DNA of 64,000 nt from Pseudomonas japonica. Lineage in GTDB: Bacteria; Pseudomonadota; Gammaproteobacteria; Pseudomonadales; Pseudomonadaceae. This document shows, piece after piece, positions 25,094 to 34,206 of this stretch. Location of the stretch: assembly GCF_900188455.1 (NCBI RefSeq), contig NZ_FZOL01000028.1, positions 1-64,000 of the forward strand, given 5' to 3'. Below the pieces are notes generated by a model. That model saw nothing but the letters and a program-made list of their open reading frames with translations, ran no database searches and was not told the origin of the DNA. Every line of letters starts with the position of its first letter. Within the stretch, counting starts at the first letter, position 1. Both the position numbers and the translations under genes were made by a program.

Positions 25094-26968
25094 ATGGCAG
25101 TGAAAGCGAATACCCAGACCTTCACCATCATCGCCCAAGACCCGGCGATCGAAAGCACGCCGGGCCAGCCCCTGTTCGCCAGGGTCAGCGTGCCCCTTGA
25201 GTGGCTGGGCGACGGGCCGAACGGATACCGGCTCAAGGTGGTCGACTTCGACGCTTCGAGCGATCGCCTGTACCTTCCGCACCCTTACCTGCAAACGAGC
25301 GGCGACAGGGCCGCCGACCCCTTCGCCGCAGCCAATGGCTGTCTGCTGGGCGATCCGAACTTCCACTGCCAGCACGTCTACGCGGTGGTCATGCGCACCC
25401 TGGCGCGCTTCGAACTGGCCTTGGGCCGGCGGGTGCCCTGGGGCTTCGACGGTCATCAACTGCACATCGTCCCGCACGCCTTCACCGAGGCCAACGCGTT
25501 CTATTCCCGGGATGACCACGCGCTGATGTTCGGTTACCTCCACGACGGCGAGGAGTGGGTATTCACCTGCCTGTCTCACGACATCGTGGTGCACGAAACC
25601 ACCCACGCCATCCTCGATGGACTGCGCGGCGGCCTGGTGCAGGCCTCCGGCCCGGACCAGGCGGCGTTCCACGAAGGCTTCAGCGATGTCGTGGCATTGC
25701 TCTCGATGTTCTCCCTGCGTGAGGTCATCGCTTTCGCCCTGACCGGGCAGCGTTGCCCGGCCAGCCATGACGAGGACGGCATCCGCCTGATCGACGGCGC
25801 CGCGCTGAGCCACGACGCCCTGGCCGAAACCCTGCTGTTCGGCCTCGGCGAGCAGTTCGGCGGGGCCATCAGCGGCGTGCGCGCCAACCCGCTGCGGCGC
25901 TCGGTGCGCATCCCCCCGTCCAGCACCTTGCTGGACAGCGTCGAGTACGCCGATCCGCACCGGCGCGGCGAGATCTTCGCCGCGGCCATGCTGCGCGCCA
26001 TGCTCGAACTGTGGGTGGCACGCTGCGCCACCCTCGGCCGCTTCGGCAGCGATCTCTACAGCCTCGACGCCGTGATCGATGAAGGCGTCAAGGCCGCCGA
26101 CCAGTTGCTGACCATCGCCATCCGCGCACTCGACTATTCGCCGCCGCTGGACCTGGAATTCGGCGACTACCTCGCGGCGCTGCTCACCGTCGACGCCGAG
26201 GTGGCGCCCGACGACTCGCGCTACAGCTACCGGCGGATCATTCGCGACAGTTTCGCCGCGTATGGCATCCAGGTACCCGCCGAGCGTACCGACGAAGACG
26301 GTTGCTGGCTGACCTTCGGTGACAACGACAAGGTGCGCTACCAGCACTGTCATTTCGATTCGATGCTGCGCGACACCGAGGAAGTCTTCCGCTTCCTCCG
26401 GGAAAACCGCGGCGTGCTGAAGATCGATGAACGCGCGCAGACCCAGGTGCTTTCCGTGCGTCCGAGCCTGCGCTTCGGCCCGGACGGCTTCATCCTGCGC
26501 GAGACCGTCTGCGAATTCGTCAGCGAGCTCAGGCTGTTCGGCTCCGAGTTCCGCTCGGTGTTCCGCCAGGCGCGCCCGGACTGGATGAAGCCGATAGACG
26601 AAGTGACCGTCTACGGCGCCGGCACGCTGATCTTCGACCAGTACGGCCGCATCAAGTACTACATCCAGCGCCCGCTGAGCGACGCCGCCTGGCAGATTCG
26701 CCGTCTGCGCTGGATGTACGGCATCGATCCGCAGGTTCCGCCTGCCGATGCCGACAGCGCGCCGCAACATTCGCCGCCCCCGCCAGCGCTGAACATGGCC
26801 GGCAAGACCCGCGCCGCGACCAAGGCCTCGCCGTTTCCGCGAGCGCCTTACGTGCGCGGGCGCAAACTGCCGCACAATGCCCGCTGGATTGTCGAGCGGG
26901 TGCGCCAGATCGCCGGTGATCAATCGCTGCCCATGCCCAGCGAGCAAGCAACCCTCGTGGACCCGTAA
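25094..26968 (+). CDS. Putative gluzincin-type zinc metallopeptidase, uncharacterised
   Basis: 624 residues, GAGGAG upstream. Near residues 170-205 it has HETTHAILDGLRGGL followed by HEGFSDVVALLSMF. HExxH plus a Glu in ExxxD about 25 residues later is the thermolysin-clan (gluzincin) zinc site. Outside this there is no resemblance I can name, and no signal peptide, propeptide or membrane segment, so it seems cytosolic, unlike M4 peptidases. The C-terminus is basic and low-complexity. It is followed nine bases later by a DUF2784 membrane protein, perhaps a partner. Confidence 0.6.
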   Translation: MAVKANTQTFTIIAQDPAIESTPGQPLFARVSVPLEWLGDGPNGYRLKVVDFDASSDRLYLPHPYLQTSGDRAADPFAAANGCLLGDPNFHCQHVYAVVMRTLARFELALGRRVPWGFDGHQLHIVPHAFTEANAFYSRDDHALMFGYLHDGEEWVFTCLSHDIVVHETTHAILDGLRGGLVQASGPDQAAFHEGFSDVVALLSMFSLREVIAFALTGQRCPASHDEDGIRLIDGAALSHDALAETLLFGLGEQFGGAISGVRANPLRRSVRIPPSSTLLDSVEYADPHRRGEIFAAAMLRAMLELWVARCATLGRFGSDLYSLDAVIDEGVKAADQLLTIAIRALDYSPPLDLEFGDYLAALLTVDAEVAPDDSRYSYRRIIRDSFAAYGIQVPAERTDEDGCWLTFGDNDKVRYQHCHFDSMLRDTEEVFRFLRENRGVLKIDERAQTQVLSVRPSLRFGPDGFILRETVCEFVSELRLFGSEFRSVFRQARPDWMKPIDEVTVYGAGTLIFDQYGRIKYYIQRPLSDAAWQIRRLRWMYGIDPQVPPADADSAPQHSPPPPALNMAGKTRAATKASPFPRAPYVRGRKLPHNARWIVERVRQIAGDQSLPMPSEQATLVDP

Positions 26969-26977
26969 GGAGTCGCC

Positions 26978-27337
26978 ATGCTCTACCGCATCGCCGCCGA
27001 TGGCCTGGTCCTGCTGCACCTGCTGTTCATCCTGTTCGCCGTCGGCGGCGCTGGGTTGCTCTTCAAGTGGCCACGCCTGTGCTGGCTGCACCTGCCGGCG
27101 GCGGGCTGGGCCTTTCTGGTGGAAGTGATGCACTGGCCCTGCCCGTTGACCGCCTGGGAAAACCGCATGCGCCAGGCGGCCGGGGAACAGGGTTATGCGC
27201 AGGGATTCATCGAGCATTACCTGTTGCCGGTGATCTACCCGGCGGGGCTCACACCGGGGATCCAGGTGGGGCTGGGGATCGGCGTGCTGCTGGTCAATCT
27301 GGGCCTGTACGCCTGGCTGTACCAGCGCCGCCGCTGA
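26978..27337 (+). CDS. DUF2784 membrane protein
   Basis: 119 residues, AAGGAG upstream. Three hydrophobic segments (GLVLLHLLFILFAVGGAGLL, the AAGWAFLVEVMHWPCPLTAWE region, and GLGIGVLLVNLGLYAWLY) and the CPLTAWEN motif define the family. Role unknown. Probably cotranscribed with the metallopeptidase-like gene. Confidence 0.8.
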   Translation: MLYRIAADGLVLLHLLFILFAVGGAGLLFKWPRLCWLHLPAAGWAFLVEVMHWPCPLTAWENRMRQAAGEQGYAQGFIEHYLLPVIYPAGLTPGIQVGLGIGVLLVNLGLYAWLYQRRR

Positions 27338-27344
27338 GGCCCCG

Positions 27345-28307
27345 TCACTCCCGCCGGGCGTAGCGCTGCGCGAGTACCGCGCAGACCATCAGCTGAATCT
27401 GGTGAAACAGCATCAACGGCAGGATCAGCACCCCCAGCGTGCTCCCGGCGAACAGCAACTGCGCCATCGGCACCCCGGTGGCCATGCTCTTCTTCGACGC
27501 GGCGAACAGCAGCGTGATGCGGTCCTCGACACTCAAGCCCAGCCAGCGCCCCAAGCCGCGGGTCAGGCACAGCACCAGCGCGAGCAGGCCGCAACACACC
27601 AGCGTCAGGCCCAGCAGGCGCGACGGCGACACCGATTGCCACAGGCCACTGAGCACCGCATCGCTGAACGCCGTATACACCACCAGCAGGATCGAGCCCT
27701 GGTCCACCGACTTCAGCCACCCGCCATTGCGCGTGACCCAGGCGCCGATCCAGCGGCGCGCCAGTTGCCCGGCGACGAAGGGCACCAGCAGTTGCAGGAC
27801 GATCGCCAGCAGCGCATCCAGCTGCGAACCGCCGGCACCGTCCACGCCCATCAGCAGCATCACCAGCAATGGCGTCAGCACGATCCCCAGCAGGCTCGAC
27901 GCCGCCGCGCTGCAGATCGCCGCCGGGACATTGCCACGGGCCAGCGAGGTGAAGGCGATCGCCGATTGCACCGTGGCCGGCAAGGCGCACAGGTAGAGCA
28001 CGCCCAGGTACAGGGCATCGCCCACCAGCGGCAGGATCAGCGGTTTGAGCAGCAGGCCCAGCACAGGAAAAAGGACGAAGGTGCAGGCGAACACCAGCAG
28101 ATGCAGACGCCAGTGCCCGGCACCGGCGATCACCGCCTCGCGGGACAGCCTGGCGCCATGCAGGAAGAACAGCAGGGCGATGGCCAGGTGGGTCAGGCCG
28201 CTGAAGAACGCCGCGCCGACACCGGACGCCGGCAGCCAGGTGGCGACGGCGATGACCGCGAGCAGGGCCAGGGTGAAATGGTCGAACAGTGCGCGCAGGT
28301 GCCTCAT
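27345..28307 (-). CDS. Bile-acid:sodium symporter-family carrier (YfeH-like)
   Basis: 320 residues with about ten membrane helices. It fits the SBF-like group (YfeH, PF13593): LFFLHGARLSREAV, LPATVQSAIAFTSLARGN, and FAASKKSMATGVPMAQLLF. Despite the name, bacterial members carry various anions and the substrate here is open. It is divergent from the AraC-type regulator, 83 bp away, which probably controls it. Confidence 0.8.
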   Translation of the reverse strand: MRHLRALFDHFTLALLAVIAVATWLPASGVGAAFFSGLTHLAIALLFFLHGARLSREAVIAGAGHWRLHLLVFACTFVLFPVLGLLLKPLILPLVGDALYLGVLYLCALPATVQSAIAFTSLARGNVPAAICSAAASSLLGIVLTPLLVMLLMGVDGAGGSQLDALLAIVLQLLVPFVAGQLARRWIGAWVTRNGGWLKSVDQGSILLVVYTAFSDAVLSGLWQSVSPSRLLGLTLVCCGLLALVLCLTRGLGRWLGLSVEDRITLLFAASKKSMATGVPMAQLLFAGSTLGVLILPLMLFHQIQLMVCAVLAQRYARRE

Positions 28308-28390
28308 TGCCGGTTTCCGTCTGGTTGTGGTGGGGACGGTGGAGACGATAAGGTGTCGCGGCCTTTCCGACTAACGCGAGAACGCCAGCA

Positions 28391-29191
28391 ATGTCGTCGA
28401 ATGGACACAACCCGCTCCACCTGGACGATCTGCCCAGCCTGCCGCGCCCGCTCTATGGCCAGCGCGCGAGCCTGCCGAACATCGCCCTGGACTACCGCCA
28501 TCGGCACCCCTGGGGGCAGTTGTCCCACGCCCTGCACGGGGTACTGCAGGTGCACACCGACAACGCCCGCCTGGTGGTGCCGCCGCACCGCGCGGTATGG
28601 ATTGCGCCGCGCCTGATGCACCGCGTGCAATGCACCCCGGGCGCCTGTATCCGCAGCCTCTACCTCGACCCCGCGCTGCAGCTGTGGCCCACGGCGGATC
28701 TGCGGGTGATCGCGGTCGACCCGTTGCTGCGCGAGCTGATCCGCGCCTTTGGCGAGCTGCCGGTGGAATACGACCGCGACAGTGCCGACGGGCGACTGGT
28801 CGAGGTGTTGGTGGATCGCCTGCGGGTGGCCGACGAGCTCGACCTGGTCCTGCCCCAGCCCCGCGATGCGCGCTTGCGCGCGCTGTGCCGCAAGGCCCAG
28901 GCGCGTCCCCACGAGCCGCTCGGCCTCGGCGATGCCAGCCGCAAGGCCGGGGTCAGCGAAAAGACCCTGAGCCGCTTGTTCCTCAAGGAAACCGGCATGA
29001 CCTACCGCACCTGGCGTCAGCGCATGCGCCTGGCCAGTGCGCTGCCGGCGCTGGAGCGCGGCGAGCGGGTCACCGATGTCGCCCTGGCCTGCGGCTACGA
29101 TTCGCTGTCGGCGTTCAGCGCCGCGTTTCGCCGCCTGTTCGGCCTGTCGCCGGGGGAACTGGGCCGGGGCGGCAGCGTGCCGCATGCCTGA
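28391..29191 (+). CDS. AraC-family transcriptional regulator
   Basis: 266 residues. An N-terminal cupin sensor (HRHPWGQLSHALHGVLQVHT) is followed by a C-terminal double helix-turn-helix (LGLGDASRKAGVSEKTLSRLF, then VTDVALACGYDSLSAFSAAFRRLFG). It is divergent from the YfeH-like carrier and is its likely regulator; many regulators of this layout control an adjacent exporter. Confidence 0.85.
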   Translation: MSSNGHNPLHLDDLPSLPRPLYGQRASLPNIALDYRHRHPWGQLSHALHGVLQVHTDNARLVVPPHRAVWIAPRLMHRVQCTPGACIRSLYLDPALQLWPTADLRVIAVDPLLRELIRAFGELPVEYDRDSADGRLVEVLVDRLRVADELDLVLPQPRDARLRALCRKAQARPHEPLGLGDASRKAGVSEKTLSRLFLKETGMTYRTWRQRMRLASALPALERGERVTDVALACGYDSLSAFSAAFRRLFGLSPGELGRGGSVPHA

Positions 29192-29258
29192 AGCACCCGC
29201 GCTTGCTATGCTGCGCGACTGCTGTATCTCCTCCCCTCACATTGCAAGGATTCGACTC

Positions 29259-29729
29259 GTGAAAGCTGCCTGCGTACTGCTGCTGGGCCTGCTGCCCTTC
29301 ATGGCCAACGCCGCCGAAGTCGGCGAGCGCCTGACGCCCTTCACCCTCGCTGACCAGCACGACCACACCTTCGCCCTCGACGCCAGCACCCGGGTGCTGC
29401 TGGCCGCCGCCGACATGGACGGAGCGAAACTGGTCAAGGCCGCGCTGGCCGAGCAGCCCAAGGGCTGGCTGGAAGCCCGGCATGCCGCCTTCGTCGCCGA
29501 TATCCAGGGCATGCCGGCGCTGATCGGCAAGCTGTTCGCCATTCCCAAGATGCGCGACTACAGCTACCGCGTGATCCTCGACCGCGAAGGCCAGGTGGTG
29601 CCTGCATATGCCGTGGCGCCGGGCCAGGTGCAATGGCTGCAACTGGACAACGGCACGCTGGTGGCGAAACGCTCGTTCAGTGATGCCGAAACCCTGCGCA
29701 AAGCCCTCGCCGGGCTGCCGCAAGACTGA
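29259..29729 (+). CDS. Secreted protein with thioredoxin-like features
   Basis: 156 residues from a GTG at 29259, with AAGGA nine bases upstream; the start leaves a clean signal peptide (KAACVLLLGLLPFMANAAE). The mature part opens GERLTPFTLADQHDHTFAL, the way TlpA/YtfJ-like thioredoxin-fold proteins begin, but it has no CxxC. Periplasmic, role unknown. Similar genes are sometimes misnamed FAD/FMN-containing dehydrogenase. Confidence 0.6.
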   Translation: MKAACVLLLGLLPFMANAAEVGERLTPFTLADQHDHTFALDASTRVLLAAADMDGAKLVKAALAEQPKGWLEARHAAFVADIQGMPALIGKLFAIPKMRDYSYRVILDREGQVVPAYAVAPGQVQWLQLDNGTLVAKRSFSDAETLRKALAGLPQD

Positions 29730-29732
29730 GGT

Positions 29733-30935
29733 TCACCCCTCCAGGCCGCGCTCGACGTACCAGGTCAGGGGCAGGGTCAACAGCAGGGTCGCCGCCAGCG
29801 CCGTCAATGCCAGCGGCACCCCGCTGACATCGCCCAGGTGCCCGAAGACGATGGGCGCCAGTGCCCCGCCGCCGATGGTGCCGGTATAGAACAGGGCGAA
29901 CGCCTGTTCGCGACGGCCCGCGGCCGCCAGCTCCGGCACCACGCCATACAGCACCGACGACGTGCCATTGAGCACCAGGCCCAGCAGCGGCAGCAGGATC
30001 ATCATCGCGGTCAGCGGCAGGAACACCGCGGCGACGATCGCCGCCGCGGTCAGCGATTCGCTGAGCCAGACCGTCTTCAGCAGGCCGATGCGCGCGCCGA
30101 GGTAGCCACAGATCAGCTTGCCGAAGGCACCACCGATGAACAGCAGGGTCAGGGCCAGGCCAATACCGGCGGTACCGGCGCCCTTGTCGCTGAGCAAAAA
30201 CGGCAGGAAGGTGAGAAAACCCATGCGCACCGCACTGTCGAGAAAACCGGTGGCCAGCAGCGCACGCAGCCCACTGGCCGAACCGCTGCCCTCCCCGGCC
30301 CCCGCCTTGCCCGTGGCCAGCGCATGGCGCTCGACGTTGCGCGGGATCAACAGGTACATCGCCAGCGCCGCCAGCAGGCCGAGCACGCCGGCCAGGCTGA
30401 CGCTGAGGCGCCAGCTCATCACCGTCAGCGACAGCCCCACCAGCGCCGGGATCAGGGTCTTGCCGATATCGCCGGCGAAGTTGTACTGCGACAGCGCCTG
30501 CTTGACCTGGCGGCCCGGTTCGTGGGTATCGCTGACCAGCGACGAGGCCAGTGGATGCTGGGTACTGGCGCCCAGACCGCCGAGGATCAGCGCCGCCATC
30601 AGAGCGATCAGGCCAGCGGCCTGCCCCGCCAGCAGATAGGCCACGCCCACCAGCGCGGTGCCGCCGATCAGCAGGGTTTCCCGGCCGTAGCGGCGTGCCG
30701 CGCGGCTGGCAAGCAACTGGAAGCCGGCCATGCTCGCCGAATAGGCGCCGCGCATCAGACCGATCTGCGCATAGCTCAGGCCGAACTGGGCCTGCCAGAT
30801 GGGCAGCAGCACGTAGATCAGGTCGGTGAGGCCGTCGTTGACGGCATGCGCGCCGCACGCCGCCAGCAGGGCGCGGCGGCGCGGGGACGAAGCAGTGGAT
30901 GGGGTGGAAGCGGCAGCCGGGCTGGCATCGTGCAT
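29733..30935 (-). CDS. MFS transporter, fosmidomycin-resistance (Fsr) type
   Basis: 400 residues from the ATG at 30935; a TTG ten codons earlier has no ribosome site. The start of the membrane domain, GAHAVNDGLTDLIYVLLPIWQ, is typical of Fsr-like drug exporters, and twelve hydrophobic segments are present. It is convergent with the secreted-protein gene (3 bp apart). Confidence 0.8.
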   Translation of the reverse strand: MHDASPAAASTPSTASSPRRRALLAACGAHAVNDGLTDLIYVLLPIWQAQFGLSYAQIGLMRGAYSASMAGFQLLASRAARRYGRETLLIGGTALVGVAYLLAGQAAGLIALMAALILGGLGASTQHPLASSLVSDTHEPGRQVKQALSQYNFAGDIGKTLIPALVGLSLTVMSWRLSVSLAGVLGLLAALAMYLLIPRNVERHALATGKAGAGEGSGSASGLRALLATGFLDSAVRMGFLTFLPFLLSDKGAGTAGIGLALTLLFIGGAFGKLICGYLGARIGLLKTVWLSESLTAAAIVAAVFLPLTAMMILLPLLGLVLNGTSSVLYGVVPELAAAGRREQAFALFYTGTIGGGALAPIVFGHLGDVSGVPLALTALAATLLLTLPLTWYVERGLEG

Positions 30936-31019
30936 GGTCGGAACGCCGGTGAAAATTGGATCCAACCATTAAAACAGTAACAAAAAGTTAGCGCGACCAC
31001 CTTTTCTCTTGACGAAGCA

Positions 31020-31466
31020 TCAACCCGGAATTTCGGGTTCCACCAGATTGGCCAACTGGTTCAGCGAGTCCTGCCAGCCCAGATAGCAGCCCTCCAGCGG
31101 GATCACCTCCGGCAGGCCCTCCTGGACGATATGCACTTCGGTGCCGCACGACACGCTCTTGAAGGTGATGGTGGCGGTGATCTCGCCCGGCAGGTTGGGG
31201 TCGTCGAAACGATCGGTGTAGCGAATGCGCTCGTTCAGCAGGAGTTCTTGGTACTCGCCGCCGAAGGCGTGGCGCTGGCCGCCGGAAAAATTGCAGAACG
31301 ACATCTTGTAGGTACCGCCAACCCGGGCGTCGAGATGATCGACGTGACAGGTGAAGCCATGGGGCGGCAGCCATTTGGCCATGGCGTCGGCGTCGAGAAA
31401 GGCACGATAGACCCGCTCCACGGGTGCCTTGAAGACACGGTGCAGGCGGACGGTATTGCTGGTCAT
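31020..31466 (-). CDS. SRPBCC (AHSA1-like) domain protein
   Basis: 148 residues, AAGGA upstream. Family landmarks: VFKAPVERVYRAFLDADAMAKWLPP at the start, GGTYKMSF, and GWQDSLNQLANLVE at the end. These small proteins form a hydrophobic pocket that may bind a lipid-like ligand. No role can be assigned. Confidence 0.85.
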   Translation of the reverse strand: MTSNTVRLHRVFKAPVERVYRAFLDADAMAKWLPPHGFTCHVDHLDARVGGTYKMSFCNFSGGQRHAFGGEYQELLLNERIRYTDRFDDPNLPGEITATITFKSVSCGTEVHIVQEGLPEVIPLEGCYLGWQDSLNQLANLVEPEIPG

Positions 31467-31554
31467 GTGATTATCCTTGTGAATTGCTCAGGCATGTGCA
31501 GTCAAGCCCAGCCTGGCGCTCACGTCCAGCGCGTGCGCCCGTACCGTGACGCCG

Positions 31555-31872
31555 TTAGCGTTCGTCGCCGAAGTGATCGCTGACCAGGATCGCCCGCGCC
31601 AGTTCTTCATCGCTGGCCTGCAGGCCCGGGTGGTCGGCACGTACCTTCTGCAGGACCGCTTCCAGGTAGGCACCGCGGATCGCGCCACCGCTGGCGACGA
31701 AGCTGGACGCCTCGTCACGGGCCGGGATCAGGCGCTTGTCGTCCTTGAAGGTCGAATACAGCGACGCGGAAACACCCGCCGAAGTGGCGACATCGCCAGC
31801 GTCGACCCGGGCCAGCGCCGAGCCAAAAGGCAGGCAAAGCAATAATGAAGAAACAAGCAATGTACGCCGCAT
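31555..31872 (-). CDS. DUF2388 secreted protein
   Basis: 105 residues, GGAGG nine bases before the ATG at 31872. Signal peptide MRRTLLVSSLLLCLPFGSALA. The rest (DDKRLIPARDEASSFVASGG, AIRGAYLEAVLQKVR, ARAILVSDH) fits DUF2388, a periplasmic family nearly confined to Pseudomonas and often in tandem copies. Function unknown. Confidence 0.8.
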   Translation of the reverse strand: MRRTLLVSSLLLCLPFGSALARVDAGDVATSAGVSASLYSTFKDDKRLIPARDEASSFVASGGAIRGAYLEAVLQKVRADHPGLQASDEELARAILVSDHFGDER

Positions 31873-32022
31873 GACGGAGTCCTCCGGTCAGCCCGAGATA
31901 AAAAGTCAGGTACTACCCAACCTAGGATCCGTCTGACCGGGTGGGAGTTCCCTTGCAGCCTGTACAGCCAGCATCTGGTTGTTCTGCTAGGGTGCATGTT
32001 TTTTCGATCCCGGATGTTCTCC

Positions 32023-33159
32023 ATGCGTCTTCCCGCCCTTCTCCTGCTCTGCGCCAGCCCCCTGCTCGCCTGGGCCGGCCCCGACCTCGAACAGCAGGTC
32101 CGCGATGCCGCGCAGCAGGTCATGCGCGACAACGGCATCCCCGGCCTGGCGATCGCCATCAGCGACAACGGCAAGCAGTATTTCTACGAATTCGGCGTCG
32201 CCGACCAGGCCAGTGGCCAGGCCGTGAGCCGCGACACCCTGTTCGAACTGGGCTCGATCAGCAAGACTTTCAGCGCCAGCCTGGCGGCCAGGGCCGCGAT
32301 CGACGGCAAGCTGTCGCTGCAGGCGCAGACCGCCGACTACCTGCCGGAGCTGGCCGGCACGCCGTTCGGCAAGCTGACCCTGCTCAACCTGGCGACCCAT
32401 ACCAACGGCGGCATGCCCCTGCAACTGCCCGACGCGATCCACGACAACGGGCAATTGCTGGCCTGGCTCAGGCAATGGCAACCGCAACACAACCCCGATA
32501 CCTGGCGCGCCTATGCCAATCCGAGCATCGGCATGCTCGGCGTGATCACCGCGAAGCAGTTGCAGGTGCCGTTCGCCAGCGCCCTGCAGGAGCAATTGCT
32601 GCCGGCGCTGGGGCTCCAGCACACCTTCGTGCGGGTGCCGGCGGAACAGCAGGCGCTGTATGCCTGGGGTTACGACAAGGACGGCAAGCCGGTACGGGTC
32701 AATCCCGGGGTGCTGGCCGACGAAGCCTACGGGGTGAAGAGCAGCAGCCGCGACATGCTGCGTTTCGTCGAGGCCAACCTGGGCCGGCTGCAATTGCCGG
32801 CACCGCTGCAGCAGGCGCTGGACGACACCCGGCGTGGTCATTACCAGCGCGGCGCGATGACCCAGGATCTGGTCTGGGAGCAGTACGATTACCCGCTGGC
32901 CCTGCAGACCCTGATCGACGGCAACGACAACCGCCAGGCCCTGCAAGGCACCCCGGTGAGCGCGTTGCGACCGCCGCTGGCGCCGCAGTCGAAGGTCTGG
33001 GTGAACAAGACCGGGGCCACCAATGGCTTTGGCGCCTATGTGGCGTTCGTGCCGGAGTTGCAGCGCGGGGTGGTGTTGCTGGCCAACCGGAATTATCCGA
33101 ATGGCGAGCGGGTGAAGCTGGCGTGGCGGTTGTTCGAGTTGCTGGATCAAGCCAGGTGA
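32023..33159 (+). CDS. ampC: Class C beta-lactamase (AmpC type)
   Basis: 378 residues from the ATG at 32023; starts at 32014 and 31996 are also in frame, but 32023 gives a clean signal peptide (RLPALLLLCASPLLAWA). The active-site elements are intact: S78-I-S-K81, Y164-A-N166 and K329-T-G331, so it should hydrolyse cephalosporins in the periplasm. No divergent ampR is present; the upstream neighbour is the DUF2388 gene, so induction through AmpR at this locus is not indicated. Confidence 0.9.
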   Translation: MRLPALLLLCASPLLAWAGPDLEQQVRDAAQQVMRDNGIPGLAIAISDNGKQYFYEFGVADQASGQAVSRDTLFELGSISKTFSASLAARAAIDGKLSLQAQTADYLPELAGTPFGKLTLLNLATHTNGGMPLQLPDAIHDNGQLLAWLRQWQPQHNPDTWRAYANPSIGMLGVITAKQLQVPFASALQEQLLPALGLQHTFVRVPAEQQALYAWGYDKDGKPVRVNPGVLADEAYGVKSSSRDMLRFVEANLGRLQLPAPLQQALDDTRRGHYQRGAMTQDLVWEQYDYPLALQTLIDGNDNRQALQGTPVSALRPPLAPQSKVWVNKTGATNGFGAYVAFVPELQRGVVLLANRNYPNGERVKLAWRLFELLDQAR

Positions 33160-33200
33160 ACTGATCCTCGTCCTGCTGCGACCTTTCGGGCCTCATCGCT

Positions 33201-33496
33201 GCATGGGTATCTACACATCTTTTGGCTGGACCATATTTGCCAGGAAGCCCGCATGAATCTGATGCAACACGGTCGGTGTGGGAGCGGATTCACCGGAGCG
33301 CCGGACCGCCGCGATCGGCGGCGAAGCCGTCGTAAAACCTGAGTCCCGGATGTATCTGACCCACCGAGATCTGAGGATTTATGGCCGCTTCGCGGCCAAT
33401 CGCGGATAAATCCGCTCCCACACGGACCGTGTTGCATCAGATTCATGGGGTTTCCTGGCAGATCTTCATGCCAGAAAGTTGTGTAGATACCTATGC
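33201..33496. repeat. Composite palindromic element, type B
   Basis: Left arm 33201-33290 runs from GCATGGGTATCTACACATC through CATGAATCTGATGCAACACGG to TGTGGGAGCGGATT. Right arm 33409-33496 is its complement with about one change in six and ends TGTGTAGATACCTATGC. The middle holds two more small hairpins (CGCCGCGATCGGCGG, GGCCGCTTCGCGGCC). It shares the outer GTATCTACACA motif with type A elements but not their core. Confidence 0.7.
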
Positions 33497-33497
33497 T

Positions 33498-33557
33498 CAT
33501 CGCTGGCAAGCCAGCGCCCACAGGGTCCGGGCTCAGCCCGAAGGCTTGCCAGCGATG
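33498..33557. repeat. Second-class REP hairpin
   Basis: CATCGCTGGCAAGCC pairs with GGCTTGCCAGCGATG around a loop holding GGGCTCAGCCC. It abuts the type B element and ends 25 bp after the stop of the isomerase gene, so it may also end that transcript. Confidence 0.75.
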
Positions 33558-33581
33558 AGGCCCGGAAGATCGCGACAAAAC

Positions 33582-34175
33582 TCAGCGCGCCAACGCCTCG
33601 GCAATGAACCCCAGGCGATCCTGGCCGAAGAACATCTCATCCCCGACAAAGCACGTCGGCGCACCGAACACCCCGCGACCCACCGCTTCCTCGGTCACCG
33701 CCTTCAGCGCCGCCTTGACCTCGGGATCGCTCACCTGGGCGTCGAACCCGCTGGCATCGAACCCCGCCCTGTCCAGCACCTCGGCCACCACCTGCGGATC
33801 CCCCAGATTGCGCCCTTCTCCCCACAGCGCCTGGTACATCGCCGCCAGCCACGCCTCGAAGCGCTCGGGCTCGCGCATCTGCACCGCAGTCGCGGCGCGC
33901 ATCAGGCTCAGGGTATTGATCGGGAAATGCTCGCTGAACTTCAGCGCCACGCCATAGCGCTCGGCATGACGATGCAGGTCGCGGAAGAAGTAACGCGCCT
34001 TGGCCGGAATCATCGCCGGCGAACTGTTGCCAGTGGCCTGGAACACCCCGCCCAGCAGCATCGGGCGCAGCACCAGGCGCGCATCGTGCTCGGCGCACAG
34101 GCGCGGCAACTGGGTCCACGCCAGGTAGCTGGCCGGGCTGCCCAGATCGAAAAAGAATTCAACCGTCTTGCTCAT
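33582..34175 (-). CDS. 2-hydroxychromene-2-carboxylate isomerase-like (DsbA/GST-kappa fold)
   Basis: 197 residues from the ATG at 34175, with AAGGA eight bases before it; 32 open codons upstream are discarded. VEFFFDLGSPASYLAWTQLPRL and the FGAPTCFVGDEMFFGQDRL end are standard for the family, which needs glutathione and isomerises aromatic breakdown intermediates or related compounds. No redox CxxC. It follows the SDR gene by 31 bp. Confidence 0.85.
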   Translation of the reverse strand: MSKTVEFFFDLGSPASYLAWTQLPRLCAEHDARLVLRPMLLGGVFQATGNSSPAMIPAKARYFFRDLHRHAERYGVALKFSEHFPINTLSLMRAATAVQMREPERFEAWLAAMYQALWGEGRNLGDPQVVAEVLDRAGFDASGFDAQVSDPEVKAALKAVTEEAVGRGVFGAPTCFVGDEMFFGQDRLGFIAEALAR

Positions 34176-34206
34176 CTCATCAGGTCCTTTTGTACAGGTG
34201 GGTGAT

